Source: Nocardia terpenica
GTDB lineage: Bacteria; Actinomycetota; Actinomycetes; Mycobacteriales; Mycobacteriaceae
Direction: 5' to 3'
Assembly (NCBI RefSeq): GCF_013186535.1
Contig: NZ_JABMCZ010000003.1
Coordinates: 1,612,001 to 1,676,000 of the forward strand
DNA: 64,000 nucleotides
Below are positions 7,899-14,895 of this stretch, piece by piece. The first letter of the stretch is position 1; each line of letters begins with the position of its first letter. Made by a program: the position numbers and the translations under genes. The notes under the pieces were generated by a model. That model did not search any database. It saw only the letters and a list, made by a program, of their open reading frames with translations, and had not been told where the DNA came from.

Positions 7899-8269
7899 GG
7901 GGCTGAACGGTTTCGACTGCGTACGTCGATTCAGGGGAAGCGTGTCGGTGCAGGCAGGAGACCACCGTGAGCGTCGCTGCAACCTAATAAGCGCCGATTC
8001 TCATCAGCGCGACTACGCTCTCGCTGCCTAAGCAGTAGAGCGTGTCTGTCAGCCCGGGTTCGCCCTCGACCCGGTCCCTGGCATCAGCTAGAGGGCTCTA
8101 CCGTCCGCCTCGGTCGCGGAGTCGGACGGGACACCAAACAGCGACTGGGATCGTCATCTCGGCTTGTTCGCGTGACCGAGAGATCCGAGCAGAGACACAG
8201 CGAACTGCACACGGAGAAGCCCTGAAGAAGCGGCGGAGGACCCGGGTTCGATTCCCGGCAGCTCCACCA
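7899..8269 (+). ncRNA. ssrA: Transfer-messenger RNA (tmRNA)
   Basis: The RNA begins GGGGCTGAACGGTTTCGACT, the conserved tmRNA 5' end, and finishes with a T-arm and acceptor (GGGTTCGATTCCCGGCAGCT) and an encoded CCA. The tag frame runs from the GCC codon at 7993 to TAA at 8029-8031 and reads ADSHQRDYALAA, the same tag as in mycobacteria. It rescues stalled ribosomes with SmpB and marks the peptide for proteolysis. The 3' end is also the left boundary of the island described below. A TAAGAT box at 7847-7852 may be its promoter. Confidence 0.97.
8247..8269 (+). other. Left attachment site of the island, within the ssrA 3' end
   Basis: The tmRNA 3' end GGGTTCGATTCCCGGCAGCT plus CCA is repeated in decayed form at 14006-14033 (GGGTTCGATTCACCGGCGGC plus TCCACTGA). 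ssrA is a well-known integration target. The intact copy stays with the tmRNA, so the gene still works after insertion. Confidence 0.65.
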
Positions 8270-8331
8270 AGGCGGTCTTACTCGAACCGGGGTCCGAAAG
8301 GACCTCGGAGACGGTAGGACCGCCTTTCTCG
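8269..8331 (+). terminator. Terminator after ssrA
   Basis: AAGGCGGTC (8269-8277) pairs with GACCGCCTT (8318-8326), enclosing a smaller GGTCC/GGACC hairpin, followed by the T-rich stretch TTCTCGTTCT. It begins on the last base of the encoded CCA. Confidence 0.75.
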
Positions 8332-8369
8332 TTCTACAGCCCTCATGGCACTACTCCTTGTCATAGTCC

Positions 8370-8822
8370 TTACGGAGACCCCCTGCTCACCCAAGGCGGC
8401 CGACGAATAGGCGTCGCCCGCGTAGGAGGCACAATATCCTGTATCCGCGGTAGAACCGCCGTGTCCTCATCATCGCTCCACCATCGAACAGCTCTGGCTT
8501 CGGCCGGCGGAGAATCCATCCCCGCTACAGCGTCACCGATGTTCTGTTCGTGATCCTGATCGGCGTAGGGTAGTTCGTCCGTGGTCGCCTCAGTGTCCAT
8601 CCAACCCTCCGGCGCAGAGGCCGGCTGTCGCATCATCCAAGCAGCGTCATCATCCAAGTCGTCCTGGTATGCCTCCGACTCGTCACCGTGACACTGGCCA
8701 GGAGTGAATTCATGCCTGCCGTGTTGGTAGATTCCCTTCCACCACATACCACCCCGGAAGCTCAGCATTGCGATGAAGAACACCGAGGCGGGCCAGAGGA
8801 TGAGAACCAGGGACGAGGGCAT
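8370..8822 (-). CDS. Hypothetical protein with N-terminal membrane helix (150 aa)
   Basis: The first 22 residues (MPSSLVLILWPASVFFIAML) form one hydrophobic helix. The rest is soluble, rich in Asp, Glu, Pro and Trp (for example DDLDDDAAWMM and WWSDDEDTAVLPRI), and probably largely unstructured. No family is recognised. It is the last gene of a leftward operon; its ATG is 6 nt after the stop of the preceding gene. Function is unknown. The acidic extracellular or cytoplasmic tail is the only notable trait. Confidence 0.5.
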   Translation of the reverse strand: MPSSLVLILWPASVFFIAMLSFRGGMWWKGIYQHGRHEFTPGQCHGDESEAYQDDLDDDAAWMMRQPASAPEGWMDTEATTDELPYADQDHEQNIGDAVAGMDSPPAEARAVRWWSDDEDTAVLPRIQDIVPPTRATPIRRPPWVSRGSP

Positions 8823-8828
8823 GCTGGC

Positions 8829-9041
8829 CTAGAAATCACCTTCGCTCAGCAGCAAGAGATACGTCGCCGCCAAATGGACCAAACATTCGTCCGGGTGATG
8901 GAAACGGTGGATATGCCGCAGTTCCCGTGCTCGCTCGATGGTCAGGTCCATCAAGTACACCTGACACATGAACTCCGCCAGCTTGCCGTCGGCATGGACA
9001 TAGTTCTTGTAGGGCAAGGGATCTGACTGGGACACAATCAC
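8829..9041 (-). CDS. Hypothetical protein (70 aa), middle gene of island operon
   Basis: GTG at 9041 overlaps the TGA of the upstream gene (GTGA), so the two are translationally coupled; this decided the start. The product reads VIVSQSDPLPYKNYVHADGK at its N-terminus and has a His-rich middle (ELRHIHRFHHPDECLVHLAA) ending in a leucine-rich helix. No family is recognised. The clustered histidines and a cysteine could bind a metal, but that is only a guess from composition. Confidence 0.5.
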   Translation of the reverse strand: MIVSQSDPLPYKNYVHADGKLAEFMCQVYLMDLTIERARELRHIHRFHHPDECLVHLAATYLLLLSEGDF

Positions 9042-9229
9042 TCCCACAGCTCGCCACACGGCAGGGGTGGCAGATCCACGGCCACATTGTCGTCGATGGT
9101 CACCGTGAGCCCCAGTGCCGTGTAATCACGGCGAGCCAGTTCCTCCGCGACATTCTTGGCTTGTTCGGCCGATGCCTGGTAGTCGAGCCTAAGTTCACCG
9201 CTCTCGATGTGAATGTGGCGTGGTTGCAT
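9038..9229 (-). CDS. Hypothetical protein (63 aa), first gene of island operon
   Basis: The product starts MQPRHIHIESGELRLDYQAS, continues through an Ala/Glu-rich helix (AEQAKNVAEELARRD) and a predicted strand (GLTVTIDDNVAVDLP). It looks like a small compact alpha/beta protein of no recognised family. An in-frame ATG lies 21 nt upstream at 9250; a purine-rich GGGAGGCAAGGGA stretch between the two favours 9229. The IS630 element begins about 32-53 nt upstream, so the native promoter may be displaced or supplied by the IS. Confidence 0.5.
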   Translation of the reverse strand: MQPRHIHIESGELRLDYQASAEQAKNVAEELARRDYTALGLTVTIDDNVAVDLPPLPCGELWE

Positions 9230-9280
9230 TTCCCTTGCCTCCCTTGGCATTTGGCCACTTTCGGCGGGTCAACGTGGCAT

Positions 9281-9305
9281 TACAGCGGCTGAATTCGTGT
9301 TGTCG
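9281..9305 (+). repeat. Left terminal inverted repeat of the IS630-type element
   Basis: TACAGCGGCTGAATTCGTGT plus TGTCG matches the reverse complement of 10423-10447 at 23 of 25 positions. The outermost TA (9281-9282) is the target dinucleotide duplicated by IS630-family insertion. Confidence 0.85.
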
Positions 9306-10445
9306 CTGGGCTTGACGGCCGTGGCTGGTGGGTGGGGTACATCTGGTGGGTGCGGTATCCGCAAGGCGGTGGGCTGACCGCCGAGCGACGGATGTTGCGG
9401 GAGCGGTTGCGGCTGGAAGCCGCGGACGCTTTCGCCCGGGGCGAGGACAATGCGGTGATCGCCCACCGGCTGCGAGTCAGCGTGCGGTCGGTGCAACGGT
9501 GGCGCCAGGCGTGGGGATCGGCGGGGCGGGAAGCGTTGCGGTCCAAGGGCCCCGCGTCGCTGCCGTTGCTGTCCGACGAACAGTTCCAGGTACTCGAACA
9601 CGAGCTGGCCAAGGGCCCGGCCGAGCACGGCTGGCCGGACCAGAAATGGACTCTGGCCAGGATCAAGACCGTGATCGGGCGCCGGTTCCACATCTCCTAC
9701 ACGATCAAGGGGGTGTCGTTGTTGTTGCACCGGCACGGGTGGAGCCGTCAGCAACCTGCCCGCCGGGCGGTCGAACGCGACGACGCGGCGGTCGCGACGT
9801 GGGTGAAGGACGTGTGGCCGCACGTAAAACCGCCGCGGCGGCGCTCGGAGCCTGGGTCGTGTTCGAAGACGAAGCCGGGTTCACGATGACGCCGCCGACC
9901 GCACGGACCTGGGCGCCACGCGGGCACACCCCGATCGTGCGGGTCCGGGGCCGAACCACCCGCCGGATATCGATCGCCGCGCTGACCTGCTACAAGCCCG
10001 GCCATCGGTCCCGGCTGATCTGGCGACCGTATCGGCACGACCGAAATAGTTCGGGCAGGAAGAGCTTCGCCTGGACCGACTACCGGGACCTGCTCATCGC
10101 CGCCCACCGGCAACTCGGCGGGCCGATCGTGGTCTGCTGGGACAACCTCAACACCCACCTCACCGCCGGCATGCGCCGATTCGTCACCGGCCACGACTGG
10201 CTCACTGTCTACCAACTGCCCGCCTACGCGCCCGATCTGAATCCGACCGAAGGCATCTGGTCACTACTGCGGCGAGGCCGGCTGGCCAACCGCATCATCA
10301 CCGACCCCGACCACCTCATGCGCATCGTGCGCAGCGACCTGCACCGCATCGGCTACCACCCCAACCTGATCGACGGCTGCCTCACCGCAACCGGACTCAC
10401 ACCCACCCCGAAACGATCATGACGACAACACGAAATCAGCCTCTG
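9283..10445 (+). mobile_element. IS630-family insertion sequence, about 1163 bp
   Basis: The element is bounded by 23-25 bp inverted repeats, flanked on both sides by TA, and holds one transposase encoded in two frames. Flanking TA on both sides fits a simple insertion without adjacent deletion. Terminal repeats are nearly intact, so it may be recent compared with the decayed island around it. Confidence 0.88.
9350..10422 (+). CDS. IS630-family transposase, made by -1 frameshift
   Basis: The first frame, from GTG 9350 (VRYPQGGGLTAERRMLRERL), gives the N-terminal HTH region with SVRSVQRWRQAW. The second, one base back, gives the DDE catalytic domain: VVFEDEAGF, VVCWDNLNTH and LNPTEGIWS carry the three acidic residues. 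The frames overlap at 9826-9829, where codons GTA-AAA-CCG offer an A-AAA slip. After the shift the text reads HVK-TAAAALGAWVVFEDE, the normal family junction. Programmed -1 shifting is known in IS elements; a simple frameshift mutation is the alternative. Confidence 0.85.
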
Positions 10446-10447
10446 TA
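10423..10447 (-). repeat. Right terminal inverted repeat of the IS630-type element
   Basis: The sequence CGACAACACGAAATCAGCCT plus CTGTA is the inverted partner of 9281-9305. The TA at 10446-10447 is the second target copy. Confidence 0.85.
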
Positions 10448-10902
10448 GACAGGGAGATCAACGTAAGAGCCGATACCAAAATCTCTTCCCTGATGACCTT
10501 CGGCTCGACATCTATGTGGGTGGCACTACTTTTGAAGCCGAGCTATTTTCGCAAGTGCACAATGAGTCACTCCTGCGCGATGCATATGTGAGGATGCACC
10601 CTTTGTCTGGGGGCAAGTGGGACGAGCTTTTCGCTGGACTGGGAGCCGATTCAGGAGTTCGTGCTGCTACTTTCGCGAAGGCAATCAAGAAGAAGGAAGG
10701 CGACATCGACCTCGGGAAAGGCGATTTTGCGCAGATAGTCTGCGAAGCGCTTGCAGAGCAGAGTGATGGCAGCGCACCAGCCGTGTCACTGCCGTCGTAC
10801 CTTGAGGAGGCCATCGACTCACTCTTCTCCGATGTGACTTCGTTGCCGTCCCCGCCAGACAGCGGAGGCGATCGAGAGGCCGGGGTGGGTAGTGGAAACT
10901 GA
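10448..10902 (+). pseudogene. Truncated OLD-family nuclease (GajA-like), C-terminal TOPRIM fragment
   Basis: A frame open from the IS edge reads RLDIYVGGTTFEAELFSQVH, then KGDFAQIVCEALAEQ and a C-terminal helix pair. These resemble the end of the TOPRIM nuclease domain of class 2 OLD proteins: the acidic residue in TFE and the KG(D)FAQ block are typical. The N-terminal ABC-type ATPase and most of the TOPRIM domain are missing. The longest ATG/GTG-started piece (GTG 10516) is 128 residues. The downstream helicase overlaps its stop, the GajA-GajB order. TA duplication at the IS suggests the gene was already truncated before the IS arrived. Confidence 0.6.
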
Positions 10903-12682
10903 ACTCAGTCAAGCTCAGCAAGCGGCACTGCGGCCGGAGATTCGTTTGATCGAGGCTTGCCCCGGGGCCGGGAAGACTCGAGCAATCGTTGCCAGATATC
11001 AGTCCGTTGCTGAACAGAGTCTACGCGGCGTCGCGCTGGTGTCCTTCACAAATGCGGCTATCAGCGAAGCGAATACTCGGTGCGGGAACCGTCCGCATTT
11101 GGCGCAAGCACCGAACTTCATCGGTACGTTGGATGAGTTTATCCGGCGCTACTTGGTGACTCCGGTAGTTATGCGAGAACTGGGGAGAAGCCCGCGCTAT
11201 GTCGATTCCTGGGATGAGCTTCCGGATGATCTGAAATTCGTTCGACACAAGGACGTGGGTGGCGCTGGCCTTTCGTTGGGAAGCTTTCACGTCAATTCCA
11301 CTGGAGTGCTTGCATACCCGGAAAGTGCTCCGTTGGTGGATAAGCGATATGTGAGCGAGCTGGCGAAGAAAGGGCTGTCGCCCAGCAGTTTAGTCCAGTT
11401 TGCTAGTAGGAGAATTGTCGAATATGTGACCAGCGGGATCTATGATCCGGATCAATCGCGTATCAAAGCGCGCTCTGTGCTTCGCGATGACCGTCACGCC
11501 TGGCTTCGTTCTCGACTAGCATCGAGGTTCGAGGAAATAATTGTTGACGAGTTTCAGGACTGTTCAATAGTAGACCATCAAATCATTGGTTCCCTAGAGT
11601 CCCTCGGTATACGAGTAGTTGTTGTATCTGATCCCGACCAGGCAATCTATGAGTTCCGTCATGCCTCTCCGTCTTCCTACGTGGAGTACAGGTCCCGACT
11701 GTTGGCAGATCAGACAGTAACGCTGAGCGAGAATTACAGGTCATCTCCGGCTATTTGCGGCCTGGTCTCAAGCCTGCGATCGATAAGTAGGGACCCTATA
11801 ATCTCCATGCGCAGCTCATCTCCAGACAATCGACATGCAGAGTCGGTCTATGTTGTCGCCGGGGACCACGAGTTCGCGCGCCGTAATTTCGAACGGCTAG
11901 CAGGTGAACTGGCCATAGAGGAAACAGAAAGACTTGTTCTAGCTGCGACTCGCAAAGGGGCAAGAGAGCTTTCTGGACAGTTCAGCATGGAGAACTATGC
12001 GACCAAGTGTTCATCCAGATTAGTTAGAAACATCGCGATCCTTCGCAGTGGAAAGAGTGCGAGCATGCGAAGTGATGCGATTGCGAGCACTGAACAGATC
12101 GTCCTCGATTCACTGAGGTTTCCGGGTAACACCAAAGCCGCTACCAGGAAAGAGAGAATCGAGTTAGCTGGCCTGGAGCCGGGTCAACTTCGAATGATTG
12201 TCGCCGCGCTGGTCTCGGCTTCCCGCGACTGGGATAACTCTGAGGCGGCGGTCGCTTCGGTCAGGGAGGTTATTGGCTCTGAACTTTCTAATGCGACGAT
12301 TCCAGTTAAGCAACTTTCTACTCGGTTTAGGGCGTTAGAGACTTCTGACTGGAGTTTCTGGAAGAAAGCCCTCACCTGTGCGGAGAATGTTACGAGCCTT
12401 CCTGCCTCTCATATTCATGCAGTGAAGGGCGGCGAGTACGACGCGGTGCTTCTTGAGATCGAGGATTCTCCAAAAGGGAATCGTGAACACATCCTCGACC
12501 TGTGGCGTTCGCCCGATACGAGCGAAGCGAAGCGTGTGCTGTACGTGGGCGCAAGTAGGGCCCGTCGGCTTTTAGTCCTCGCAACGCCGCTGCGGCATCT
12601 TGAGACTCTGCGAGCGATCCTTGAGGGTGCCCAGCTCCCCGTTGAGTACATCGAAGTCGATACGTATGCCCTAATCAACTAG
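10892..12682 (+). CDS. UvrD/Rep-like superfamily 1 helicase, GajB-like
   Basis: The 596-residue protein has the SF1A motifs in order: Walker A EACPGAGKT (about residues 22-30), VSFTNAAI, DEFQDCS, VVSDPDQAIYEFRHA, LSENYRSSPAICGL, HAVKGGEYDAVLLEI and LYVGASRARRLLVL. It lacks the long accessory domains of housekeeping UvrD, as GajB and similar defence helicases do. GTG 10892 lies inside the end of the OLD-nuclease fragment, the Gabija arrangement, in which the helicase and nuclease form an anti-phage complex. With the nuclease broken the system is probably inactive. GC is visibly lower than in the flanking core. Confidence 0.8.
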   Translation: METELSQAQQAALRPEIRLIEACPGAGKTRAIVARYQSVAEQSLRGVALVSFTNAAISEANTRCGNRPHLAQAPNFIGTLDEFIRRYLVTPVVMRELGRSPRYVDSWDELPDDLKFVRHKDVGGAGLSLGSFHVNSTGVLAYPESAPLVDKRYVSELAKKGLSPSSLVQFASRRIVEYVTSGIYDPDQSRIKARSVLRDDRHAWLRSRLASRFEEIIVDEFQDCSIVDHQIIGSLESLGIRVVVVSDPDQAIYEFRHASPSSYVEYRSRLLADQTVTLSENYRSSPAICGLVSSLRSISRDPIISMRSSSPDNRHAESVYVVAGDHEFARRNFERLAGELAIEETERLVLAATRKGARELSGQFSMENYATKCSSRLVRNIAILRSGKSASMRSDAIASTEQIVLDSLRFPGNTKAATRKERIELAGLEPGQLRMIVAALVSASRDWDNSEAAVASVREVIGSELSNATIPVKQLSTRFRALETSDWSFWKKALTCAENVTSLPASHIHAVKGGEYDAVLLEIEDSPKGNREHILDLWRSPDTSEAKRVLYVGASRARRLLVLATPLRHLETLRAILEGAQLPVEYIEVDTYALIN

Positions 12683-12980
12683 CGGATCTCCTATGCTGGC
12701 CACCCCTCGGCCGAACCACCACTCCGGCCTCCCGCAGCACCTTCGCCACGGTTCGCTTGGCCATGTGGTGCTCCATCTTCAGCTGAGCCATCGACGCGCC
12801 GGCTTCGTACTTGGCGACGATCGTCGCTGCCTCGTCGGAGGCCAGTTGCTTCTTCGGCCCGCCCGACGATCTCGGCGCTGGCGACGGCTTCGACTGGCGC
12901 GGTCCGCTTGCTTGGAGGCGTCTCCGCAGCTCAGCGAAGTCATCGAGCAGATCGGTCCGGTTCGAGTAAATTCCCGCCAT
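12675..12980 (-). CDS. Small HTH protein (101 aa), resolvase-type helix-turn-helix
   Basis: The start ATG 12980 gives MAGIYSNRTDLLDDFAELRR, a basic Pro/Ser linker, then SDEAATIVAKYEAGASMAQL and AKRTVAKVLREAGVVVRPRG. The second half is the helix-turn-helix found at the C-terminus of Hin-type recombinases and in many small proteins of actinobacterial integrated elements. No catalytic recombinase domain is present. The frame runs further upstream, but those residues look non-coding. It converges on and overlaps the helicase gene by 8 bp. A DNA-binding role is inferred from the fold only. Confidence 0.65.
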   Translation of the reverse strand: MAGIYSNRTDLLDDFAELRRRLQASGPRQSKPSPAPRSSGGPKKQLASDEAATIVAKYEAGASMAQLKMEHHMAKRTVAKVLREAGVVVRPRGGQHRRSAS

Positions 12981-13058
12981 GTCCACCAAGCCCTTGGCCT
13001 GAAATCCCAGGTCAGGGTCCTTTTTTTCTTGCCCAGATTCGACCCCCTCGGGGGTTGG

Positions 13059-13078
13059 TGAGCACATTTTGAGCACAC
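13059..13078 (+). repeat. 20-bp direct repeat, copy 1, flanking the toxin-antitoxin module
   Basis: GTGAGCACATTTTGAGCACA matches 13883-13902 (GTGAGCGCATTTTGAGCACA) with one difference. The two copies bracket the PemK/antitoxin genes. Confidence 0.75.
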
Positions 13079-13162
13079 TTCTACGCAGACAGGCCCAGAG
13101 CAGCACCCATCGCGGGCCCGATCTTGTCGAGGTCATCCCCGTACAGGTCGCCAGAGACGAGA

Positions 13163-13196
13163 GTAGGGGCCGCTCCGTGAGCGGCCCTACTTCTTT
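13163..13196. terminator. Hairpin terminator between the HTH protein and the toxin gene
   Basis: GTAGGGGCCGCTC (13163-13175) and GAGCGGCCCTAC (13179-13190) form a stem with a three-base loop, followed by TTCTTT on the plus strand. It lies 16 nt past the toxin stop, so it may also end leftward transcripts. Confidence 0.55.
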
Positions 13197-13205
13197 CCAC
13201 GGTTG

Positions 13206-13514
13206 CTATAGACGGAGGTACAGCCTCGTCGCCCGCTCCAAACGGCCCATCTCCTCCTGAGATAGATACCCGACCAGATCATGCACGTATTTGGTGTCCA
13301 GCGAACGGATTTGATCCACTAGTAGCCGTGTGGTCTTCCCCATCAACTCGATCTCGGGACGAAACCGCGAAGGCTGAGCGTTCGTGGACGTGGGAACCAC
13401 GGTTACCATGGACCAATCGATTTCGGACAACACGATGCCGTAGCGTCGGCCGCGCTGTTCGCGCCCCCGATCATTGTTGCCAAGATCGATTTGATGAATC
13501 GCTGCACGGATCAC
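13206..13514 (-). CDS. PemK/MazF-family toxin
   Basis: The 102-residue protein has the family layout: an N-terminal strand (AAIHQIDLG), the loop and strand GREQRGRRYGIVLSEID, then TVVPTSTNAQPSRFRPEIEL and a C-terminal helix after QIRSLDTKYVHDLVGYLSQE. The R-Y-G-I-V-L-S and P-T-S blocks fit the PemK RNase active-site region. Such toxins are sequence-specific endoribonucleases that stop translation. GTG at 13514 overlaps the antitoxin TGA (GTGA), so the pair is translationally coupled, antitoxin first. A hairpin follows at 13163. Confidence 0.85.
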   Translation of the reverse strand: MIRAAIHQIDLGNNDRGREQRGRRYGIVLSEIDWSMVTVVPTSTNAQPSRFRPEIELMGKTTRLLVDQIRSLDTKYVHDLVGYLSQEEMGRLERATRLYLRL

Positions 13515-13801
13515 CAGGCATCGCTTTCGTCGTTCAAATCCTCACCACTGGCATCGATGCGTTCCGCATCCTCCTGCGCAGCTAGCACCCATTCGCGACG
13601 TTCCAACTCGTGCAAGGCACGACGGATCACATCGGCCTTGGTTTCCCCCGGGTGCGTCAGCTTCGCCAGCAGGGCCTGATCTGAGGGACTCAAACGGATG
13701 CCTGTGGTGCTTCTGGGTGTGGTGGCTCCGATGGGGGCGGTGATCGGGTTCGTGGGCTTCTTTCTGGGCTTGGCGGGTTGCTTGCGGGTCTTGGTGGTCA
13801 C
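13511..13801 (-). CDS. Ribbon-helix-helix antitoxin of the PemK toxin
   Basis: From GTG 13801 the product is 96 residues: a basic Lys/Pro/Thr-rich N-terminus, then STTGIRLSPSDQALLAKLTH, a strand and two helices of RHH type, then an acidic C-terminal tail (AAQEDAERIDASGEDLNDES) suited to toxin binding. The frame is open to ATG 13900, but GTG 13801 sits 7 nt after a TACACT box and skips 33 residues of poor coding character. It should neutralise PemK and autoregulate through the repeats just upstream. Confidence 0.75.
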   Translation of the reverse strand: MTTKTRKQPAKPRKKPTNPITAPIGATTPRSTTGIRLSPSDQALLAKLTHPGETKADVIRRALHELERREWVLAAQEDAERIDASGEDLNDESDAW

Positions 13802-13808
13802 GGGGTCC

Positions 13809-13841
13809 AGTGTAGTTAGTGTGTGCAACATGTGTGCAACG
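13809..13841 (-). promoter_or_regulatory. Leaderless promoter and tandem operator of the toxin-antitoxin operon
   Basis: On the minus strand a TACACT -10 box (plus 13809-13814) lies 7 nt before the antitoxin GTG. Immediately upstream are two abutting 11-bp direct repeats, plus-strand TGTGTGCAACA (13820-13830) and TGTGTGCAACG (13831-13841). Paired half-sites at this position are the usual target of an RHH antitoxin. Confidence 0.6.
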
Positions 13842-13882
13842 CTGTCGTGTACAGCGGTCCGAGGCTCCACGAGGCTGACCCG

Positions 13883-13902
13883 TGAGCGCATTTTGAGCAC
13901 AA
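13883..13902 (+). repeat. 20-bp direct repeat, copy 2
   Basis: GTGAGCGCATTTTGAGCACA is the partner of 13059-13078 with one mismatch. The 13842-14215 stretch has no gene: it holds this repeat, the decayed attachment site and a terminator. Confidence 0.75.
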
Positions 13903-14005
13903 ATCGCGCATGAACCGAATGGATGTTCGGATATGGGAGTGGAGGAAAACCGGGGTCTGCCAGCGCATTTGCTAAACATCCCCGGTCGTGCTAGAGATTC
14001 GAAAA

Positions 14006-14033
14006 GGGTTCGATTCACCGGCGGCTCCACTGA
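14006..14033 (+). other. Decayed right attachment site (ssrA 3'-end remnant)
   Basis: GGGTTCGATTCACCGGCGGC plus TCCACTGA repeats the T-arm and acceptor of the tmRNA end (8247-8269) with a one-base insertion and a few substitutions. No complete tRNA or tmRNA can be folded around it. It is followed at once by a strong terminator, as the original ssrA end would have been. Confidence 0.65.
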
Positions 14034-14034
14034 G

Positions 14035-14066
14035 AAGGCCCGGTCCCGAGGGGCTGGGCCTTTTTT
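14035..14066 (+). terminator. Terminator, probably the original ssrA terminator
   Basis: AAGGCCC (14035-14041) pairs with GGGCCTT (14056-14062), and a run of six T (14061-14066) overlaps the end of the stem. It directly follows the ssrA remnant. Confidence 0.75.
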
Positions 14067-14215
14067 CATATCAAGGCCTCGATTCCGCGCGCTATTTCTC
14101 CGGGATTTGTCATCGAAATGAAAGTGTGTGGACACGCGGTCTGGTCGCGTGATGCTGTCGATTGTCGAATCTATGCTGGCCGGGAATCTCAGGTGGGGGC
14201 TGACGAGAGGTGCTG

Positions 14216-14854
14216 ATGGGTGGCTTGGGATGGGTTCGGAGAATTGTGGGATTCGGGGTGGGGGTTGTGGTTTGGGTTGGGGCCGGGGTGGTGGGTGGGG
14301 TGTCGGTGACTGCTGCGCCGGGGGTTTCGCCGTCGGGGGCTGTTCCGCAGGGGAAGGAGGCGTTGCGGATGGTGGGGGAGGCTGAGGTGGCGGTGGGGCG
14401 GGATGCTCGGTATAGCGGGCGGGTGGCGGCGGTGTGGGCGGCGGCTTGTGGGGGGCCGGAGTTTTCGGATGGGGGGATTGGGAAGTGGTGGAAGATATTC
14501 GAGGCGTCGGTGGTCGTGTTTGCGGGGAATCCTTATGAGGACGCGAAGCGGATTGTCTTTTCCGAGGGGGAGGCCGCGCCGGAGGGGGGTGCGGATGCGG
14601 GGCGGTATTCGCTGAAGAAGTTGTGTGGGGACGAGAAGATTCGGCGGGACTGGGCCGCGGTGGTGAAGGTGCTGGAATTGAAGGATGTGGGTGGGCTGAT
14701 GGCGGGGTGTGGGGGTGAGGGCGATCTCGAGCGCTTCTATGTGCGGAAGCTGGAGATCGAGGAGGCGGTGTTGCGGGCGGAGAAAAAGCTGGCGGGAGCT
14801 GCGGGAACGGGTGGGGCGGGGCAGGGGTCGGGCTGCGTGCCCGATTCCGTGTAG
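14216..14854 (+). CDS. Hypothetical exported protein (212 aa)
   Basis: ATG 14216 has GAGAGG seven bases upstream. The N-terminus has Arg-Arg before a long Val/Gly hydrophobic segment and an Ala-x-Ala-like site (VSVTAAPGVSPSG), so it is probably secreted or anchored. The mature part has several cysteines (AACGGPEF, KKLCGDEK, AGCGGEGD) and a charged C-terminal helix (RKLEIEEAVLRAEKKLAGAA). No family is recognised. The DNA is unusually rich in GGG and GTG codons, unlike the GCC/CTG usage of nearby genes. It lies just outside the island. Confidence 0.6.
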   Translation: MGGLGWVRRIVGFGVGVVVWVGAGVVGGVSVTAAPGVSPSGAVPQGKEALRMVGEAEVAVGRDARYSGRVAAVWAAACGGPEFSDGGIGKWWKIFEASVVVFAGNPYEDAKRIVFSEGEAAPEGGADAGRYSLKKLCGDEKIRRDWAAVVKVLELKDVGGLMAGCGGEGDLERFYVRKLEIEEAVLRAEKKLAGAAGTGGAGQGSGCVPDSV

Positions 14855-14895
14855 AAGTACCGCTCGCTCGTCTCGCCCGCTCGTGATCGCCCTGC

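Larger units (their letters stand above)
8270..14033. mobile_element. Genomic island integrated at ssrA
   Basis: The interval is bounded by the ssrA 3' end and its degraded copy. It differs from its flanks: lower GC (clear in 10.45-12.7 kb), gene orientation opposite to the core operons, an IS, a defence-type helicase with a broken partner, and a toxin-antitoxin pair. No tyrosine or serine integrase gene is recognisable, so it looks like an immobile, partly eroded element. Compositional claims are by eye, not calculated. Confidence 0.7.

Noticed and set aside
8042..8317. A 91-residue protein across the ssrA 3' half
   Set aside because: The frame lies inside the structured tmRNA and its terminator; the real coding part is the 12-codon tag.
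12981..13136. Longer N-terminus of the small HTH protein
   Set aside because: The extra residues include one copy of the 20-bp direct repeat and a homopolymer A/T run on the DNA, and do not look like protein-coding sequence.
14006..14033. tRNA gene
   Set aside because: Only a T-arm and acceptor-like segment is present. No D or anticodon arm can be placed upstream. It is best read as the displaced ssrA end.
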